The position numbers and the translations under genes were made by a program. A model generated the notes under the pieces. It was not told where the DNA came from and searched no databases. It worked only from the letters and a program-made list of their open reading frames with translations. A DNA stretch of 64,000 nucleotides from Myxococcota bacterium (GTDB lineage: Bacteria; Myxococcota_A; Bradymonadia; UBA7976; UBA1532): positions 1-64,000 of the forward strand of contig CAUJDF010000070.1 in the NCBI GenBank assembly GCA_963169045.1, given 5' to 3'. Position 1 is the first letter of the stretch; every line of letters starts with the position of its first letter. This document shows positions 26,846-35,062 of the stretch, piece after piece.

Positions 26846-29239
26846 TCATGCCTTCAGCCGGCGCACGCGCGCCGCGCACTTCTTGTAGTCGGGCTGCTTC
26901 GAGAACGGGTCGTGCGCCTCCAGCGTCACCTGGTTGATCACCAGTCGCTCGTCGAAGAACGGCACGAAGAGCGAACCGGGCGGCGGCTGGCCGCGCCCGT
27001 CGATCCAGACGGGCAGGTCCACCGCGCCGCGCCGCGTCTCCACGCGGACGGTCTCGCCGTCGCTCACGCCGAGCCGCCGGGCATCCTCGCGGTTCATCTC
27101 GAGGTAGGCCTGCGGCATCGCGCGCCGCAGCTGCGGGACCCGCATCGTCATCGTGCCGGTATGCCAGTGCTCGATGACGCGGCCCGTGCAGAGCCAGAAC
27201 GGGAACTCGTCGTCCGGCTTCTCCGGCGGGTCCTCGTACGGCCGGAACCAGATCTGTGCGCGGCCGTCCTTGGTCGTCGAGTGATAGAACTCGATGTCGC
27301 GGCCCTTCGACACATACGGGTCGTCGAACGCCGCGAAGCGGAACTTCGTCTCGCGCCACGTGCCGTCGGGCTGCTGCACCACCGGCCAGCGCAGGCCGCG
27401 CGCCTTGGCGTACTCGTCGTAGGGCGCGAGGTCCTTGTGCTTGGCGCGCGTGAACTTGCGGTACTCCTCGAAGAGCGCGCGGTCGACGTTCACGTCGTAG
27501 TAGTGCTTCCAGTCCCAGATCGGCACCTCGCGGCCGCGGTCGTCGGTGACGTGGAACAGGAAGCGACCGTCCTTGTCGCGCATCCCGGGGAAGCCGCGGC
27601 GGAAGAGCTCGTGCGCGACGGCGATCGTCTGCCAGCAGTCGTCGCGGGCCCGTCCGGGCGGCGGCACCATCCGGAACCACTGCTGGGTGCGGCGCTCGGA
27701 GTTGCCGAACATGCCGTTCTTCTCGACCCACATGGCCGAGGGCAGCACGAGGTCGGCGATGCGCGTGGTCTCGGTGGGATACACGTCCGAAACGATCAGG
27801 AACTTGTCGGGATCGCGCCGGCTCGGATCGACGAGCGCCGGCCGGTTCGGCAGGCTCTGCGCCGGGTTCGTGACCTGGACCCAGATCGTGTTGATGTCGC
27901 TGCCCGGCGTGGAGAAGCGCTTCCACATCTCGACGGTGTGATGGCCGGGCTTGCCGTGGATGCGCCCGGCCTCGACGTTCCAGATCTCCTCGGCCTGCCT
28001 GCGGTGCGCCTCGTTCGTCACGACGCCGCCGCCGGGCAGGCCGTGCGCCAGCGTGCCGACCTCGCGCACCGTGCCGCAGGCCGAAGGCTGCCCCGTGAGG
28101 CTGGTCGGCGCGTCGCCCGGGCGGCCGAAGTGGCCGCTCAACAGATGGATGCCATGCACCAGCGAGTTGATCGCCGTGCCTCGCGTGTGCTGGTTCATGC
28201 CCATGCACCACAGCGAGGTGATGCGCAGGCGCCGATCGCCGAAAAGGTCGCCGAGCAGGCGGATGTCGGCCGCCGGCACGCCCGACAGCCTCTCCACGTG
28301 CTCGGGCGTGTAGGCCTCGAGCGACCGAGCGTACTCGTCGAAGGTGATGGCCTTGCCGTCGAGCGTCGGCGGGTCGCTGTCGGCCCGGAACGCGCAGTTC
28401 TTCTCGACGAAGTCGCGGTCCCAGGTGCCGTTCTTCAAGAGCAGGTGGGCGATGCCGTTGGCGATCGCCAGGTCGGAGTGCGGCCGGAACTGCAGGAAGT
28501 GCTGCGCGTGCGCCGTCGACCGCGTGCGGCGCGTGCCGATGTCGATGATCCGGATCTGCTCGCCGCGCGAGCGCCGGTCGACCACGCGCGAGAACAGCAC
28601 GGGGTGCATCTCCGCGGGGTTGTTGCCCCACAGGATGAGCACGTCGCAGTGGTCGAGGTCGTCGTAGCAGCCCGCGGGCTCGTCGACGCCGTACACCGCC
28701 AGAAACCCCGTCACCGCCGATGCCATGCACAGGCGCGCGTTGGGGTCGATCTGGTTGTTGCGCAGGCCGGCCTTGACGAACTTCTGGGCGGCGTAGCCCT
28801 CGGGGATGGTCCACTGGCCGCTGCCATACATGGCGAAGCCCTTGGGATCGCGCTCCACGCGGTCGGCGATGATCCCGATGGCTTCCTCCCACGAGATGGG
28901 CACCTGGCGGTCCCCGCGACGCAGGAGCGGCGTCGTCAGCCGGTCGGGGCCGTAGAGCGCGAGGCCGACGTGGTAGCCCTTCACGCAGAGCAGCCCCTTG
29001 TTGACCTCGGCCTTGCGGTCGCCGGCGATGGCGACGACCTTGCCGTCTTTCACGCCGACCTGGACGTGGCAGCCGGTGCCGCAGAAGCGACAGGGCGCCT
29101 TGTCCCAGGTCACGCCGTCGCCGGCGCGGGCCGCCAGCGCGGCATCGAGGCCCTCGGGCGGGGGCGCGCCGGCGGCTCGGGCGGCGGCGCCGGTGGCCGC
29201 GGCCATCGCCGACCACTTCAGGAAGTCACGCCGGTCCAT
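26846..29239 (-). CDS. napA: Periplasmic nitrate reductase catalytic subunit
   Basis: 797 residues, close to the usual 800-830. Twin-arginine signal DRRDFLKWSA, then the 4Fe-4S ligands C50, C53, C57 and C85 (CRFCGTGC...GLLCVKG), the Mo-ligating Cys in NARLCMASAVTGF (about 171), and family segments such as LWGNNPAEMHP, MGMNQHTRGT and the C-terminal molybdopterin domain. It reduces nitrate to nitrite using a Mo-bisMGD cofactor. The ATG at 29239 has AGGAGGT upstream; napD overlaps its start by 14 bp. Confidence 0.95.
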   Translation of the reverse strand: MDRRDFLKWSAMAAATGAAARAAGAPPPEGLDAALAARAGDGVTWDKAPCRFCGTGCHVQVGVKDGKVVAIAGDRKAEVNKGLLCVKGYHVGLALYGPDRLTTPLLRRGDRQVPISWEEAIGIIADRVERDPKGFAMYGSGQWTIPEGYAAQKFVKAGLRNNQIDPNARLCMASAVTGFLAVYGVDEPAGCYDDLDHCDVLILWGNNPAEMHPVLFSRVVDRRSRGEQIRIIDIGTRRTRSTAHAQHFLQFRPHSDLAIANGIAHLLLKNGTWDRDFVEKNCAFRADSDPPTLDGKAITFDEYARSLEAYTPEHVERLSGVPAADIRLLGDLFGDRRLRITSLWCMGMNQHTRGTAINSLVHGIHLLSGHFGRPGDAPTSLTGQPSACGTVREVGTLAHGLPGGGVVTNEAHRRQAEEIWNVEAGRIHGKPGHHTVEMWKRFSTPGSDINTIWVQVTNPAQSLPNRPALVDPSRRDPDKFLIVSDVYPTETTRIADLVLPSAMWVEKNGMFGNSERRTQQWFRMVPPPGRARDDCWQTIAVAHELFRRGFPGMRDKDGRFLFHVTDDRGREVPIWDWKHYYDVNVDRALFEEYRKFTRAKHKDLAPYDEYAKARGLRWPVVQQPDGTWRETKFRFAAFDDPYVSKGRDIEFYHSTTKDGRAQIWFRPYEDPPEKPDDEFPFWLCTGRVIEHWHTGTMTMRVPQLRRAMPQAYLEMNREDARRLGVSDGETVRVETRRGAVDLPVWIDGRGQPPPGSLFVPFFDERLVINQVTLEAHDPFSKQPDYKKCAARVRRLKA

Positions 29240-29510
29240 CACCCACCTCCTGCCGGCCCTCAGCTCCCGTCGAGACGACGTCGGCGAAGTGGGCGAACGC
29301 CACGTCGAGCGCCAGGACGCCGGGCACGTCCTGCAGCGCGGCCCACGCCGCCTTGTCTTCGGCCCGGCTCCGGGTCTCGAGCACCAGCGGCAGCCGGTCG
29401 CCGGTGAGCTCGCCGAGCGTCACCCACGGGTCGGCGCGCAGTGCGCAGAGGGCCGCCTCACGCTCGTCGGCGCGCGACGACAGCACGGCCACGACTCCGA
29501 GCACCGGCAT
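29226..29510 (-). CDS. napD: NapD chaperone for the NapA Tat signal
   Basis: 94 residues with the ferredoxin-like NapD fold pattern: LGVVAVLSSRADEREAALCAL then LVLETRSRAEDKAAWAALQDVPGVLALDVAFAHF. NapD binds the twin-arginine leader of NapA until the cofactor is inserted. The ATG at 29510 shares a base with the stop of the NrfD-like gene (TGATG), and the 3' end overlaps napA. Confidence 0.9.
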   Translation of the reverse strand: MPVLGVVAVLSSRADEREAALCALRADPWVTLGELTGDRLPLVLETRSRAEDKAAWAALQDVPGVLALDVAFAHFADVVSTGAEGRQEVGDGPA

Positions 29511-30733
29511 CACGCTCCCTCCTGATGGCGCATCTTTCCCGTGAACACCGATGTGGCGAGCTTCAGCCCCACGGTGAAGATCATCAGCCCCAGCGCCCAG
29601 ACCCCGGCGGTGATGCGCCACTCGGTCTCGGTGGGGCGGTACTCGACGATCTCGTGGAGCGTGCTGGGGATGAAGCCCGGCACGATGAGCCCCATGCCCT
29701 TCTCGATCCACACGCCGACGAAGGTCAGCACGCACGCGAGGCTGATCCAGCGCAGGTGCTTCTCGGTGTCGCTCACGAGCAGCAGCACCGCGGCGACCAC
29801 GTTCAGCGCGATCGCCGTCCAGATCCAGGGCACGAGGCCGTCGTGGCCGTGCAGGCCGAAGTAGAGGTACTTCGCCGAGGCGGTGTGACTGCCGCCCGAG
29901 TAGAACTCGGTGAAGACCTCCGAGAGCACCATGAACAGGTTCAGCAGCACCGACACGCGCATGATCTTCACGAGCGTGCGCAGCGCGCCGTCGCCGACGT
30001 GGAACGTGGTGAAGCGGCGCACGAGCTGCAGCGCGAGCACGACGAACGCGGGGCCGGTCACGAAGGCCGAGGCGATGAAGCGTGGGGCGAGGATGGCGGT
30101 GTTCCAGAACGGGCGGCCGCCGAGGCCGCTGTACAGGAACGCCGTGACGGTGTGGATCGACACCGCCCACACGATCGAGATCACGACGAAGGGCAGATAC
30201 CATCGGCGCGCCGGCGGCTTGCCGAGGAAACGCATGTAGATGAGATACCCGGTGATGTGCAGGTTCAAGAGCAGGTAGCCGCCGAGCGCGATCACATCCC
30301 ACGTGAGCATCGACACCGGCCAGTTGAAGCGACCGACACCCGGCAGGATGTGCCAGAAGCGGTCGGGCCGACCGAGGTCCACGTTGACGAAGACCAGCGC
30401 CATGACGATGGCGGCGACGGCCAGGATCTCGCCGACGATGACCACGTCGTGCATCTCGTGGTCGTGATAGACGTACGCCGGGATCACCATCGTGACCGCG
30501 CCGGCGGCCAGCCCCACGAGGTAGGTGAAGTTGGCGATGTACAGACCCCACGAGACGTGGTCCGTCATGCCGGTCACGTCCATGCCCTGCACGACCTGGT
30601 GGGCCCAGGCGTTGACGCCGACCAGCATCACCGCGGTGAGGAACGTCATCCAGGCATAGAAGGGCAGGCGTCCGTCGGTGGCGACGCCGACGGCGCGCCA
30701 GAGGAAGCGGGGATAGCTGACGGCGTGTCTCAT
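29510..30733 (-). CDS. NrfD-like integral membrane quinol-oxidising subunit
   Basis: 407 residues with eight to ten transmembrane helices and the NrfD/PsrC family look (MTDHVSWGLYIANFTYLVGLAAGA; DLGRPDRFWHI; SMLTWDVIALGGYL). NrfD-type subunits bind quinol at the membrane and pass electrons to a partner FeS protein. It sits between the FeS protein and napD, so it probably replaces NapC as the electron entry for the nitrate reductase. Confidence 0.9.
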   Translation of the reverse strand: MRHAVSYPRFLWRAVGVATDGRLPFYAWMTFLTAVMLVGVNAWAHQVVQGMDVTGMTDHVSWGLYIANFTYLVGLAAGAVTMVIPAYVYHDHEMHDVVIVGEILAVAAIVMALVFVNVDLGRPDRFWHILPGVGRFNWPVSMLTWDVIALGGYLLLNLHITGYLIYMRFLGKPPARRWYLPFVVISIVWAVSIHTVTAFLYSGLGGRPFWNTAILAPRFIASAFVTGPAFVVLALQLVRRFTTFHVGDGALRTLVKIMRVSVLLNLFMVLSEVFTEFYSGGSHTASAKYLYFGLHGHDGLVPWIWTAIALNVVAAVLLLVSDTEKHLRWISLACVLTFVGVWIEKGMGLIVPGFIPSTLHEIVEYRPTETEWRITAGVWALGLMIFTVGLKLATSVFTGKMRHQEGA

Positions 30734-30743
30734 CGGCCTCCCC

Positions 30744-31643
30744 TCACTCGTCGAAGAAGTAGAAGAACCGCGGGTCGGTGCCGAGGTCCTCCTTCAGGAC
30801 GAAGACCCGCTTGTTCTCGAGCACCCAGCGGATCTCCGACTTCGGGTCGTTCAGATCGCCGAACACGCGCGCGCCCGTCGGACACGCCTCGAGGCAGGCC
30901 GGCAGGCGTCCGTTGCGCGTGCGATGCAGGCAGAACGTGCACTTCTCCATCACCCCCTGCGGGCGGATGCGGTTGGACAGATACGCCTGCACGAGGTTGA
31001 TCTCTTCGGCCGGCACCTCGGGCTTGCGCCAGTTGAAGCGGCGCGCGTGATAGGGACAGGCCGCCTCGCAGTAGCGGCAGCCGATGCACCAGTCGTAGTC
31101 GACGACGACGATGCCATCCGGCTCCTTCCACGTGGCCTCGACCGGACACACCTTCACGCAGGGCGGGTTGCCGCACTGCTGGCACTGCACCGGCATGTAG
31201 AACTTGTCGGGCTGCGGCACGGGGTGGTCGTAGTCGGCGCGCCCCCGCTCCATGTCGAGGCTGCCCTTCGACATCTCCAGCACGCGGATGTAGGACTGGT
31301 GGGTCGATCGGTCGTGGTTGTTCTCGACGTGGCAAGCCTCGGCGCACTTGCGGCAGCCGATGCAGATCGAGAGGTTCAGCGCGTAGCCGAACTCGACGCC
31401 GGGCGTGGGTCTGACGTCCTCGATCGTCGGGCGCGCGCCATACTCGCGCTCGGTCTTCGCCTCGTGCCGGCGCAGCACCGCGCGCATCTCGTCCCAGCTC
31501 AGTTCCTTGTAGTGACGCTGCAGGAACTCGTCGGCCGAGAGGGTCTCGGTCCACTCCGTCAGGGGCGCGAGCGCGCGGGCGAAGGCGGCCGCGCCGAGCG
31601 TCGCGCCGACCCCCTTCAGCGCCGTGCGGCGGTCGACGCTCAT
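30744..31643 (-). CDS. Four-cluster ferredoxin subunit (NrfC/PsrB-like), Tat-exported
   Basis: 299 residues. Twin-arginine leader DRRTALKGVGATLGAAAFA, then four 4Fe-4S Cys groups: CIGC-x2-C-x3-CH, CQQC-x4-C-x3-CP, CIGC-x2-C-x3-CP, and CTFC...C-x3-CP. This is the standard DmsB/NrfC arrangement that carries electrons between an NrfD membrane subunit and a periplasmic partner. Only 10 bp precede the NrfD-like gene; the start overlaps the tetraheme gene's stop (ATGA). Confidence 0.92.
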   Translation of the reverse strand: MSVDRRTALKGVGATLGAAAFARALAPLTEWTETLSADEFLQRHYKELSWDEMRAVLRRHEAKTEREYGARPTIEDVRPTPGVEFGYALNLSICIGCRKCAEACHVENNHDRSTHQSYIRVLEMSKGSLDMERGRADYDHPVPQPDKFYMPVQCQQCGNPPCVKVCPVEATWKEPDGIVVVDYDWCIGCRYCEAACPYHARRFNWRKPEVPAEEINLVQAYLSNRIRPQGVMEKCTFCLHRTRNGRLPACLEACPTGARVFGDLNDPKSEIRWVLENKRVFVLKEDLGTDPRFFYFFDE

Positions 31644-32284
31644 TGGTGGCCTCCCTCGGCGGGGCGCAGGTAGCGGTCGGCCGGCGCCAGCACGGGCTGC
31701 ACGGGGCCGAGGGCCGGCGCGTGCGGCGAGTGGCAGTCGAGGCAGTGGTTGCGGATGCGCGGGCCGCGCCGCAGGTCCCAGTAGCCGTTCATGCCGCCGT
31801 GGGATCCGCGCCGGTAGTCGCGCGTCTGCGGACCGTGGCACTGGCCGCACAGGTCCATGGCCTCGGTGAACGCCCGCGGCGATCCGTCGGCCAGGCGCAG
31901 GCGCGCGCGGTCGGCCGGATCGTGGCAGGCGTCGCAGCTCAGGCCGCCGTGCGCCACCTGGATGTGTTCGTGGGCGCCCGCCGGCGGGCCGTCGCTGCCG
32001 GCGAACGACGTCTCGGGCGTCGGGCCGTGGCACGTCGCGCAGCCCACGCCGATGGGGGCGCCGTTGACGTCCACCGCGGCGGTGTCGAGGGCCCCGAGCG
32101 TCGCGGGCTGGTGGATCGTGACGGGGTGTGTCGGCGCGTCCGCCGGGACCGGCGGCCCGAACTTGCGCTCGGGATCGGTGAAGTCGCCGACGCACGCCGG
32201 CGCCCAGGCCAGGACGGCGATCAGGGCGAACCGGGCGGGGAGGTGGCGGCTCACGCCGCGCTGTCTTCGCAATTCCGGGACCAT
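31640..32284 (-). CDS. Tetraheme c-type cytochrome lipoprotein, first gene of nap operon
   Basis: 214 residues from the ATG at 32284 (a GTG at 32320 is possible). A basic N-terminus and hydrophobic stretch end WAPAC, a fair lipobox (C31). Four heme motifs: CATCH (82-86), CDACH (117-121), CGQCH (146-150), CLDCH (181-185). It lies directly before the NrfC/NrfD pair and would take electrons from them to the doubled NapB. No strong ribosome site was found for either start. Family beyond multiheme cytochrome not recognised. Confidence 0.82.
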   Translation of the reverse strand: MVPELRRQRGVSRHLPARFALIAVLAWAPACVGDFTDPERKFGPPVPADAPTHPVTIHQPATLGALDTAAVDVNGAPIGVGCATCHGPTPETSFAGSDGPPAGAHEHIQVAHGGLSCDACHDPADRARLRLADGSPRAFTEAMDLCGQCHGPQTRDYRRGSHGGMNGYWDLRRGPRIRNHCLDCHSPHAPALGPVQPVLAPADRYLRPAEGGHQ

Positions 32285-32373
32285 CGCCACGGAGCCGCGT
32301 GGGACCGCGGCGGGCGTCACCGGGTCGTGACTCGACCGCGCGACGACGTCACGGAACGGCGGCCCGCGCGTCA

Positions 32374-32500
32374 GTCGTCGCGGCCCTCAGCCCCCCGGGC
32401 TGCGTTGGACCTCCTCCGCGCAGGACAAAGCGACGCGTTCGTCGGCCCGCTCTGCCCGGCGGGCCGATGGCTCGCGCCTTGGGCGCGCGAACTTCGGGAC
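32374..32500. repeat. Interspersed 127-bp structured repeat, copy A
   Basis: Matches 53199-53325 along its full 127 bp with only about ten differences by eye. It includes GGCCCGC...GGCGGGCC and CGCGCC...GGCGCG hairpin-forming segments. It lies between the nap operon promoter side and a small secreted protein gene, outside any supported gene. Confidence 0.85.
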
Positions 32501-32609
32501 TGCCCCGCTACGGTTCGAGGACGAGGAGCTCGTGGGCGTCCGACCCGTCGTCGCGGACGACGGCGAGCCGGCCGTCGCCCCGTCGCGGCGCCGCGGACCG
32601 CGCCGGTCA

Positions 32610-32897
32610 TCAGCCGGTCATCAGGACGAACCGGCGACCGGGGGCGAGGTCCACCGGCTCGCGGCAGTCGTCGGGCAGCTTCGCGCGCGCCGGCCCGCCG
32701 GCCAGCGGGCACAGGCCGCCCTCGGGGGCGACCACCGCCACGGCGTCCTCGCCGACGGGCCAGGCGCCGCGCAGCCCGCCCACCGACAGCGTGCGCAGCG
32801 CATCGCCCGTCTCGACCGACCCGACGGCGACCCGCCCCGGCCCGGCGGCGGCGACGACGATCAGGGCGGCGACGATCAGGAGGGCGCGACGGCACAT
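32610..32897 (-). CDS. Small secreted hypothetical protein
   Basis: 95 residues from the ATG at 32897. The signal-like MCRRALLIVAALIVVAAAG is followed by a beta-rich stretch (VAVGSVETGDALRTLSVGG; DAVAVVAPEGG) with a C-x-n-C pair (GLCPL...DDCREP) and ends RRFVLMTG. No ribosome site stands out and no homologous family is recognised, so the call rests on the signal peptide and composition. Confidence 0.45.
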   Translation of the reverse strand: MCRRALLIVAALIVVAAAGPGRVAVGSVETGDALRTLSVGGLRGAWPVGEDAVAVVAPEGGLCPLAGGPARAKLPDDCREPVDLAPGRRFVLMTG

Positions 32898-33100
32898 CGC
32901 GCCAGCCTGGGCGACCAGCACCGCACGGACGACCCTCGATGGGTCTCGCCGGGAACCCCGTCACGTGGTCCGTCCACGGAGCGTGCGCGAGGCGGGCGAC
33001 GATCGCGAGCGCCCCAGGCGGCGCATCCCCATCGACCGCCCGCGCGCCGCCGTCGCCGCTGTCCAGGAAGTTCTTGCGCGCCCCGTCCGCCGCCGCTAAC

Positions 33101-33120
33101 GTACAACCACATGGTTGCAC
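33101..33120. promoter_or_regulatory. Probable ArsR operator spanning the start codon
   Basis: GTACAACCA-CA-TGGTTGCAC is an inverted repeat with nine-base arms matching at eight positions, covering the ATG at 33111. Its location would let the ArsR protein block its own operon. Assignment is inferred from symmetry and position. Confidence 0.6.
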
Positions 33121-33446
33121 GAATTACCGAGGCCGAGCTGAGCCGGGTGTTCCGCGCCCTCGCGGACGCCACCCGCCGCGACATCCTCCGGCGCACCCTC
33201 CTGGGCGCGGTCTCGGTGAGCGGCCTCGCCGCCGACTACGACATGTCCTTCGCGGCGGTGCAGAAGCACGTCGCGGTGCTCGAGGAGGCCGGCCTCGTCG
33301 CGAAGCTCGCCGCCGGCCGAGAGCGGCTCGTCCGCGCCGACCCGGAGCAGATCGCCCGCGCCCGCGCCTGCCTCGACGAGCTCGAGGTGATCTGGCGCCA
33401 CCGTCTCACCGGACTGGACGCCGTCCTGTCCGAACCCGAGGAGTAG
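33111..33446 (+). CDS. ArsR-family winged-helix regulator
   Basis: 111 residues. LSRVFRALADATRRDILRRTL and SVSGLAADYDMSFAAVQKHVAVLEEAGLVAKLAAGRERLV form the ArsR winged helix; there is no metal-binding Cys motif in the recognition helix, as in the subgroup paired with SRPBCC/AHSA1 genes. It probably represses itself and the SRPBCC gene four bases downstream. Confidence 0.9.
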   Translation: MVARITEAELSRVFRALADATRRDILRRTLLGAVSVSGLAADYDMSFAAVQKHVAVLEEAGLVAKLAAGRERLVRADPEQIARARACLDELEVIWRHRLTGLDAVLSEPEE

Positions 33447-33450
33447 ATCC

Positions 33451-34434
33451 GTGCCCATCACGTCCGTCGTGTCCGACCCGACCGCCCTCACCCTGACCGC
33501 CACCGGCGAGTACCCGGTGTCTGTCGAACGCCTGTGGAAGGCCTGGGCCGATCCGCGCCAGCTCGAGCGCTTCTGGGGTCCCCCGTCGTGGCCCGCCACG
33601 TTCACCCGCCACGACATGACGGAGGGGGGCCGCACCGAGTACTTCATGACCGGCCCCAACGGGGAGATGGCCTACGGTTACTGGCAGTACGTGCGCGTCG
33701 AGGCGCCGCGGGCGTTCGAGGTGCTCGACGGGTTTGCGAACCCCGACGGCACGCCCAACCAGGCGCTCCCCGAGTCGCGGATGCTCTTCCGTTTCGAGGC
33801 CACGCCGGAGGGGTCGCGCTTCGTGGGCGTCACGACGTTCGCCAGCGTCGAGGCGATGGAGCAGCTCATCCGGATGGGCATGAAGGAGGGCCTCACCGAG
33901 GCGCTCGCGCAGATGGACGACGTGCTCGCGGATCTGCGCGACCACGCCGCCGGCTTCCGCACGTCGCTCGAGCTCGTCGATGACACGCGCGTCGTGGTCA
34001 CCCGCGAGGTGCGCGGCTCCCTTCAGCAGGTGTGGCGCGCGCACCACGAGGCGACGTTGATGAAGCGCTGGATGCTGGGGCCGCCGGGCTGGACGATGCC
34101 CGTGTGCGAGGCCGCCATGAAGGTGGGCGACACCTATCGCTTCGAGTGGCAGAACGAGGCGGATGGCATGCGCTTCGGCTTCACCGGCGAGCTCCTCGAG
34201 AGCGAGGCGCCGCGCCGCGCGGTGACGACGGAGCGCATGATCGGGATGGACGGCCCCGGGACCGTGAACGAGCTGATCCTCACGCCGCGCCCCGGGAGCC
34301 GCACCCGCATCGAGGTGCGCATCACCTATGCCTCGAAGGAGATGCGCGAGGCGGTCCTCGCCACCGGGATGGTCGACGGGATGGAGGCGTCGTACGCGCG
34401 GCTCGAAGCCGAGGTGCTGCAGGTGTCGGCGTAA
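33451..34434 (+). CDS. Double SRPBCC (AHSA1-like) domain protein
   Basis: 327 residues comprising two START/SRPBCC ligand-binding domains: one at about 12-155 (PVSVERLWKAWADPRQLERFWGPP...GYWQYVRVEAPRAFEVLDGF) and one at about 170-325 (GSLQQVWRAHHEATLMKRWMLGPPG...ERMIGMDGPGTVNELIL). Each has the hydrophobic-pocket fold of the AHSA1 group; natural ligand unknown. GTG at 33451 has GAGGAG upstream. Cotranscribed with the ArsR gene. Confidence 0.88.
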   Translation: MPITSVVSDPTALTLTATGEYPVSVERLWKAWADPRQLERFWGPPSWPATFTRHDMTEGGRTEYFMTGPNGEMAYGYWQYVRVEAPRAFEVLDGFANPDGTPNQALPESRMLFRFEATPEGSRFVGVTTFASVEAMEQLIRMGMKEGLTEALAQMDDVLADLRDHAAGFRTSLELVDDTRVVVTREVRGSLQQVWRAHHEATLMKRWMLGPPGWTMPVCEAAMKVGDTYRFEWQNEADGMRFGFTGELLESEAPRRAVTTERMIGMDGPGTVNELILTPRPGSRTRIEVRITYASKEMREAVLATGMVDGMEASYARLEAEVLQVSA

Positions 34435-34549
34435 GGCGGACCGCTCCGGCTCCATGATGAGGCGGCCGTCGAGCGCGAGGCTGCCGCGCCGAAGCGTGGC
34501 GCGCCCGACGTGCGGTTGCGGCGGCCGAGGTCGGGACGACGCTCGCCGG

Positions 34550-35062
34550 TCACCCCCGCAGTCGCGCCGCCGCCTGCCGGAGCTGCTCGGCGAGCGCCGT
34601 GCGCCCGGCCGCCGCCGCCGCGTCCGCCTGCGCCTCGTACTGCGCCGCCAGCAGCGCGCGCGTCGCGTCGGCCGCTGCGGGCGGTGCGTTCGGCGGCGGC
34701 TCGACCGCGCGCGGCGCGGCGAACCACGCGAGCAGCGCCGTCCGGACGACGCGCGCGACGTCGTCGGCCTCGGCCTCCCACTGCGCGTCGCTCGTGAAGA
34801 ACCAGGCCGGCTCCCCGGTAAAGGCGGGATCGAGGCGCCGCACCTCGACGGGGCGCTGCACCGCCTCGCAGCTCGCGCCGACGTCGAGCCGCCGGCGGCC
34901 GCGCCAGTCGCGAAACGCGTGCAGCGTCACCCGGTCGGGGTGCCCGGGGGCCGCGCGTTCGTATGCCACGGTGCGGCCCTGCGGATCCCGCTGGTCGGCG
35001 ACCTGCGCAAAGCCCGCCGACTCCAGGACCGGCCCCACCCGCTTCAGGACGGCGTCGATCAT
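34550..35062 (-). CDS. Candidate immunity protein for the RHS toxin
   Basis: 170 residues, no signal peptide. Mixed alpha/beta N-terminal part (IDAVLKRVGPVLESAGFAQV; RVTLHAFRDWRGRRRLDVGASC) and a helical, Ala-rich C-terminus. Its ATG at 35062 overlaps the stop of the RHS gene (ATGA) and AGGAGGG lies upstream inside the toxin gene. Polymorphic toxin loci place the cognate immunity gene exactly here. No immunity family is recognised, so the role is inferred from position. Confidence 0.7.
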   Translation of the reverse strand: MIDAVLKRVGPVLESAGFAQVADQRDPQGRTVAYERAAPGHPDRVTLHAFRDWRGRRRLDVGASCEAVQRPVEVRRLDPAFTGEPAWFFTSDAQWEAEADDVARVVRTALLAWFAAPRAVEPPPNAPPAAADATRALLAAQYEAQADAAAAAGRTALAEQLRQAAARLRG

